Positions 26,851 through 32,150 of a stretch of 32,150 bases of DNA are shown here, in pieces. The stretch is from contig CADBCY010000035.1 in assembly GCA_902793325.1 (NCBI GenBank), positions 1-32,150 of the forward strand, in the 5' to 3' direction. The notes beneath the pieces are model-generated. The model was given only the letters and a program-made list of their open reading frames with translations, searched no databases and had not been told where the DNA came from. The position numbers and the translations under genes are program-made. The stretch comes from an uncultured Eubacteriales bacterium. Lineage in GTDB: Bacteria; Bacillota; Clostridia; Christensenellales; Aristaeellaceae. Each line of letters begins with the position of its first letter. The first letter of the stretch is position 1.

Positions 26851-27957
26851 ATGGACTATACCGCCATGGAACAGTACTGGATCTGGCTGTCCAGCGTGGA
26901 GGGCATCGGCCCGAAGCGCTTCTACCAGCTCCTGACGCTGTACGGGGACGCCCGCGGCCTGTGGGACGCGCTCGCCGGGGGCATGCCCGGGAACCTGCGC
27001 TTCCTGGACCGGGTCGCCGCGCAAAACCTGTGGAGCGCCCGGGACGAGGGGTACTTCTACGGCGTGTTCGAGGCGCTGGAGAAGAAGCGCATCCGCGCCA
27101 TCCCCCGCATCAGCGAGGGCTACCCTTCCTGCCTGCTGGACATCTACGACCCGCCGGTGACGCTGTACGTGCGGGGCGATTGCCCGCTGGACGGGGAGCG
27201 GCAGTTCGCGGTCGTGGGCTCGCGCCGCTGCACCCGGGACGGCCAGCGCGCCGCGCGGGAATTCGGCAAGGCGCTGGCAGAGGCGGACGTGACCGTGGTG
27301 AGCGGCCTGGCGCGCGGCATCGACACCTGCGCCCACGAGGGCGTGCTGGACGCCCACGGGCGGACGGTGGCGGTGCTGGGCTGCGGCGTGGACGTGCCCT
27401 ATCCGCCGGAGAACGAGGCGCTGCTGAACGCCATCCTGGACAACGGCGGCGCGGTGATCTCCGAGTACCGGCCGGGGGCCAAGCCCACCGCGGGCAACTT
27501 CCCCGCCCGCAACCGCATCATCAGCGGCCTCTCGCGGGGCGTGCTGCTGGTGGAGGGCGCGAAGGGCTCCGGCGGCATGATTACCGTCAACCACGCCACG
27601 GACCAGGGCCGGGACGTGTTCGCCGTGCCGGGGAGCATCTACTCGCCGCTGAGCGAGATGCCCAACCGGCTGATCCTCTCCGGCGCCACGCCGGTCGTAT
27701 CGCCGTGGGACATCCTGGAATACTACCGCTGGGGCAGCCGCAGCCGCCCCGAGGACGCCCGTCAAAAGCCCACCGTGGCGCTGGAGGCGGACGAGGAAGC
27801 GCTGGTGGAGCCGCTGCGCGCGCAGGAGCTGTCCTTCGACGAGCTCGCCGCCGCCACCGGTTTTTCCGCGGCAAAACTAAATTCCCTCTTGACAATGTTG
27901 GAACTTCGGGGAATAATAGTAAAAGTGCCGGGTGGGCTCTACCGGGCCTACCTGTGA
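26851..27957 (+). CDS. dprA: DNA-processing protein DprA (Smf)
   Basis: This 368-residue DprA binds incoming single-stranded DNA and loads RecA during natural transformation; it is also kept in bacteria not known to be competent. It has an N-terminal helical region at about 1-70, then the Rossmann-like core with VVGSRRCTRDG (121-131), SGLARGIDTCAHEG (151-164) and FPARNRIISGLSRG (217-230). A winged-helix domain follows from about residue 310. CAGGAGG precedes the ATG at 26851. The 3' end of the gene is unusually AT-rich and contains a promoter for topA. Confidence 0.96.
   Translation: MDYTAMEQYWIWLSSVEGIGPKRFYQLLTLYGDARGLWDALAGGMPGNLRFLDRVAAQNLWSARDEGYFYGVFEALEKKRIRAIPRISEGYPSCLLDIYDPPVTLYVRGDCPLDGERQFAVVGSRRCTRDGQRAAREFGKALAEADVTVVSGLARGIDTCAHEGVLDAHGRTVAVLGCGVDVPYPPENEALLNAILDNGGAVISEYRPGAKPTAGNFPARNRIISGLSRGVLLVEGAKGSGGMITVNHATDQGRDVFAVPGSIYSPLSEMPNRLILSGATPVVSPWDILEYYRWGSRSRPEDARQKPTVALEADEEALVEPLRAQELSFDELAAATGFSAAKLNSLLTMLELRGIIVKVPGGLYRAYL
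27889..27917 (+). promoter_or_regulatory. Internal promoter for topA inside the end of dprA
   Basis: TTGACA (27889-27894) and AATAAT (27912-27917) are 17 bases apart in an AT-rich patch within the last codons of dprA. This would let topA be expressed apart from dprA. Confidence 0.7.
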
Positions 27958-28009
27958 CATCCCAGCGCGAACGCGCCCGGGCCGAGAACCATTCAATCGG
28001 AGGAAATTC

Positions 28010-30118
<2,109 letters not shown>

Positions 30119-30143
30119 CCCTTCCCGATCGAGGTAACCCCCT

Positions 30144-31469
30144 ATGTCCAGCAATCTCCCCACCGTCACCGTCGTCGGCGCGGGGCTGGCGGGCTGCGAG
30201 GCGGCCTGGCAGCTCGCCCGGCGGGACTTTCCCGTGCGCCTCGTGGAGATGAAGCCCGTGAAGTACAGCCCGGCCCACCACATGCCGGGCTTTGCGGAAT
30301 TGGTCTGCTCCAACTCGCTGAAGGCCGAGCACCTGACGAACGCCTCGGGCCTGCTGAAGGCCGAGCTGCGCGCCATGGGCTCGCTGATCCTGGCGTGCGC
30401 CGAAGCGAGCCGCGTGCCCGCGGGCGGAGCGCTGGCCGTGGACCGCGACCGGTTCTCGGACCTCGTCACGGAGAAGATCCGCAGCCACCCGCGCATCGCC
30501 GTGGAGCGCGCCGTGGCGGACCGCATCCCGGACGCGCCCTGCATCGTGGCCACCGGGCCGCTCACCGATCCCGCGCTCACCGACGCCATCGCGGCGTACA
30601 CCGGCAGCGCGGCGCTCAACTTCTTCGACGCCGCCGCGCCCATCGTCACCGCCGATTCGCTGGACATGGACAAGGTGTTTCGCGCCTCCCGCTACGGCCG
30701 GGGCGCGGACGACTACCTGAACTGCCCCATGACGCAGGCGGAGTACGACGCCTTTTACGACGCCCTCGTCGGCGCGGAGCTGGCGGAGCTGCACGATTTC
30801 GAGAAGAAGCTGGTGTTCGAGGGCTGCCTGGCGGTGGAGATCCTGGCCTCCCGCGGCAGGCAGACGCTGGCCTTCGGGCCGCTGAAGCCGGTGGGGCTGG
30901 TCGATCCGCGCACGGGCAGGGAGCCCTACGCCGTGGTGCAGCTCCGCCAGGAGAACGAGCAGGGCACGCTGTACAACCTGGTGGGCTTCCAGACGCGCCT
31001 CAAGTGGGGCGAGCAGAAGCGGGTGTTCGGCATGATCCCCGGCCTGGAGCACGCGGAGTTCGCCCGCTACGGCGTCATGCACCGCAATACCTACCTGAAC
31101 GGCCCTCAGGTGCTGGGCCGCAACTACGCGCTGAAGGGCGACCCGCGGGTGCGCTTCGCGGGCCAGCTCAGCGGCGTGGAGGGCTACATGGAATCCACCG
31201 CCAGCGGCCTCACCGCCGCCGTCGGCCTGGCCTGCGCCCTCTCCGGGAGGCCGGAGCCGGACTTCACCGGCAAAACCCTCTTCGGCGCGCTGGCGAATCA
31301 CGTCTGCGCCCCCACCCCCAACTTCCAGCCCATGAACGCCAACTTCGGCATCCTGGAGCGCCTGACCGGCAAGGTCAAAGGCGGCAAGCGGATGCGCTAC
31401 GAGAAGCTGAGCGAGCGGGCCATCGACACCATGAACGAGGTCATCGAGCATTATGAATTACGGGTATGA
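30144..31469 (+). CDS. trmFO: Folate-dependent tRNA (uracil-54-C5) methyltransferase TrmFO
   Basis: This 441-residue flavoprotein makes 5-methyluridine at position 54 of tRNA using methylene-tetrahydrofolate and FAD. The N-terminal FAD fold is [14 protein letters not shown] (8-21). The conserved [19 protein letters not shown] follows at 54-72, with Cys55 likely matching one of the catalytic cysteines. [21 protein letters not shown] carries the second. The end, with [14 protein letters not shown], is also typical. It starts 25 bases after topA and overlaps hslV by 17 bases. In Bacillus a recombinase gene (xerC/codV) lies between trmFO and hslV; here it is missing. Confidence 0.97.
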   Translation: MSSNLPTVTVVGAGLAGCEAAWQLARRDFPVRLVEMKPVKYSPAHHMPGFAELVCSNSLKAEHLTNASGLLKAELRAMGSLILACAEASRVPAGGALAVDRDRFSDLVTEKIRSHPRIAVERAVADRIPDAPCIVATGPLTDPALTDAIAAYTGSAALNFFDAAAPIVTADSLDMDKVFRASRYGRGADDYLNCPMTQAEYDAFYDALVGAELAELHDFEKKLVFEGCLAVEILASRGRQTLAFGPLKPVGLVDPRTGREPYAVVQLRQENEQGTLYNLVGFQTRLKWGEQKRVFGMIPGLEHAEFARYGVMHRNTYLNGPQVLGRNYALKGDPRVRFAGQLSGVEGYMESTASGLTAAVGLACALSGRPEPDFTGKTLFGALANHVCAPTPNFQPMNANFGILERLTGKVKGGKRMRYEKLSERAIDTMNEVIEHYELRV

Positions 31470-32010
31470 ACCCACCAGCCCCTTCCGGGGCACCACCATC
31501 TGCGCCGTACAGCGGGACGGGCAGATCGCCATGGCCGGCGACGGCCAGGTCACCCTGGGCGACAAGACCATCATGAAGGGCACGGCCCGCAAGGTGCGGC
31601 GCATCTTCGGCGGGAAGGTGGTTGTGGGCTTCGCGGGCAGCGTGGCCGACGCCTTCGCGCTGTCCGAGAAGTTCGAGGACAAGCTGACGCAGTTCTCCGG
31701 CAACCTGCCCCGCGCCGCCGTGGAGCTGGCGCAGGACTGGCGCACCGACCGCGCCATGCGCAAGCTCGAAGCCATGCTGCTGTGCGCGGACAGGGAGAAC
31801 CTGATGCTCGTCTCCGGCACCGGCGAGGTCATCGAGCCCGACGACGGCATCCTGGCCATCGGCTCGGGCGGCAACTACGCGCTCGCCGCGGCGCGCGCGC
31901 TGATGCAGAACACCGACCTCGGCGCGACGGACATCGCGCGCAAGGCTTTGGAGATCGCCAGCGAGATCTGCGTATACACCAACGGAAACATCGTCGTGGA
32001 GACGGTGTAG
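31453..32010 (+). CDS. hslV: ATP-dependent protease peptidase subunit HslV (ClpQ)
   Basis: This is the 185-residue peptidase of the HslUV protease, a proteasome-like ring that degrades proteins unfolded by HslU. The segment RGTTICAV shows the Thr nucleophile at residue 14, so a 13-residue propeptide would be removed, a little longer than in B. subtilis. The conserved [29 protein letters not shown] and ICVYTN motifs are all present. The start lies inside trmFO with only a weak GAGG, so translation is probably coupled. HslU should follow, but within the remaining 140 bases only a tandem repeat is seen, so its gene is displaced, further on, or missing. Confidence 0.97.
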   Translation: MNYGYEPTSPFRGTTICAVQRDGQIAMAGDGQVTLGDKTIMKGTARKVRRIFGGKVVVGFAGSVADAFALSEKFEDKLTQFSGNLPRAAVELAQDWRTDRAMRKLEAMLLCADRENLMLVSGTGEVIEPDDGILAIGSGGNYALAAARALMQNTDLGATDIARKALEIASEICVYTNGNIVVETV

Positions 32011-32012
32011 GT

Positions 32013-32150
32013 GTCTTTCGGCATACATGGGTTTTGCGCTTCTGCCGGAGGTTGGTGCGTTGTCGACCTCATCCGTCTTTTCGCATCAATGGGTTTTGCG
32101 CTTCTGCCGGAGGTTGGTGCGTTGTCGACCTCATCCGTCTTTTCGCATCA
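32013..32150 (+). repeat. Perfect 62-base tandem repeat running into the window edge
   Basis: Two identical 62-base units occupy 32027-32088 and 32089-32150; the second ends exactly at the last base given. Before the first unit, 32013-32026 resembles a degenerate unit end (GTCTTTCGGCATAC against GTCTTTTCGCATCA), so the array seems to begin right after the hslV stop. The unit is about 55% G+C, lower than its surroundings, and contains a GAGGT..ACCTC inverted repeat. It has no stop codon in any of the three forward frames. An assembly-end artefact is possible. Confidence 0.9.

Noticed and set aside
32027-32150. CRISPR array
   Set aside because: The two 62-base units are identical along their whole length, with no unique spacers, and no cas gene is near.

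Overview
The window is about 32 kb of GC-rich DNA, roughly two-thirds G+C by eye. It looks like chromosome of a high-GC member of the Bacillota, probably Clostridia. Most genes have strong GGAGG-type ribosome binding sites and clear TTGACA/TATAAT-type promoters. The gene order dprA, topA, trmFO, hslV is typical of Bacillota, and folate-dependent TrmFO and DUF4342 proteins fit the same group. I see no phage, plasmid, transposon, CRISPR, rRNA or tRNA signature. The genus is not determinable from what I can see; an uncultured gut-type Clostridia is an inference.

Layout. (1) 1-3924, minus strand: two sensory membrane proteins, a histidine kinase cut by the left edge and a Cache-GGDEF diguanylate cyclase. 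The cyclase has a one-base frameshift just after its GGDEF motif. Each has its own promoter. (2) 4207-7362, plus: a near-consensus promoter, an ABC exporter ATPase with its large permease, then a cyclase/kynurenine formamidase-family enzyme. (3) 7426-9653: a DUF4342 gene, a PAP2-family phosphatase gene and a shortened second DUF4342 gene. The two DUF4342 genes share a 92-base upstream cassette at 82% identity (direct repeats, promoter, leader and ribosome binding site). Next to them is a small ORF of doubtful status. (4) 9750-16122, minus: a maltodextrin/oligosaccharide ABC importer (binding protein, two permeases, ATPase) behind an AraC-type regulator. Divergent to it is glycogen phosphorylase (16273-18525). 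Together they suggest uptake of alpha-glucan oligosaccharides and phosphorolysis of glucans. (5) 18812-24692, plus: a complete five-gene oligopeptide importer operon with promoter and terminator. (6) 24706-26684, plus: a cyclophilin, a small flavodoxin and a cysteine-rich protein with a peptidase-U32-like motif. (7) 26789-32010, plus: dprA, topA, trmFO and hslV, housekeeping genes for DNA uptake/processing, DNA topology, tRNA methylation and proteolysis. (8) 32013-32150: a perfect 62-base tandem repeat that starts just after hslV, where hslU would be expected, and runs into the window edge.

The strongest unexplained signals are the duplicated DUF4342 regulatory cassette and the terminal 62-base repeat, whose unit is open in all three forward frames. 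Other points worth a second look are the extra membrane segment block in the MalG-like permease, the two binding proteins without a lipobox, the frameshifted cyclase, and the cysteine-rich U32-like protein. Nothing here proves a new defence or biosynthetic system.
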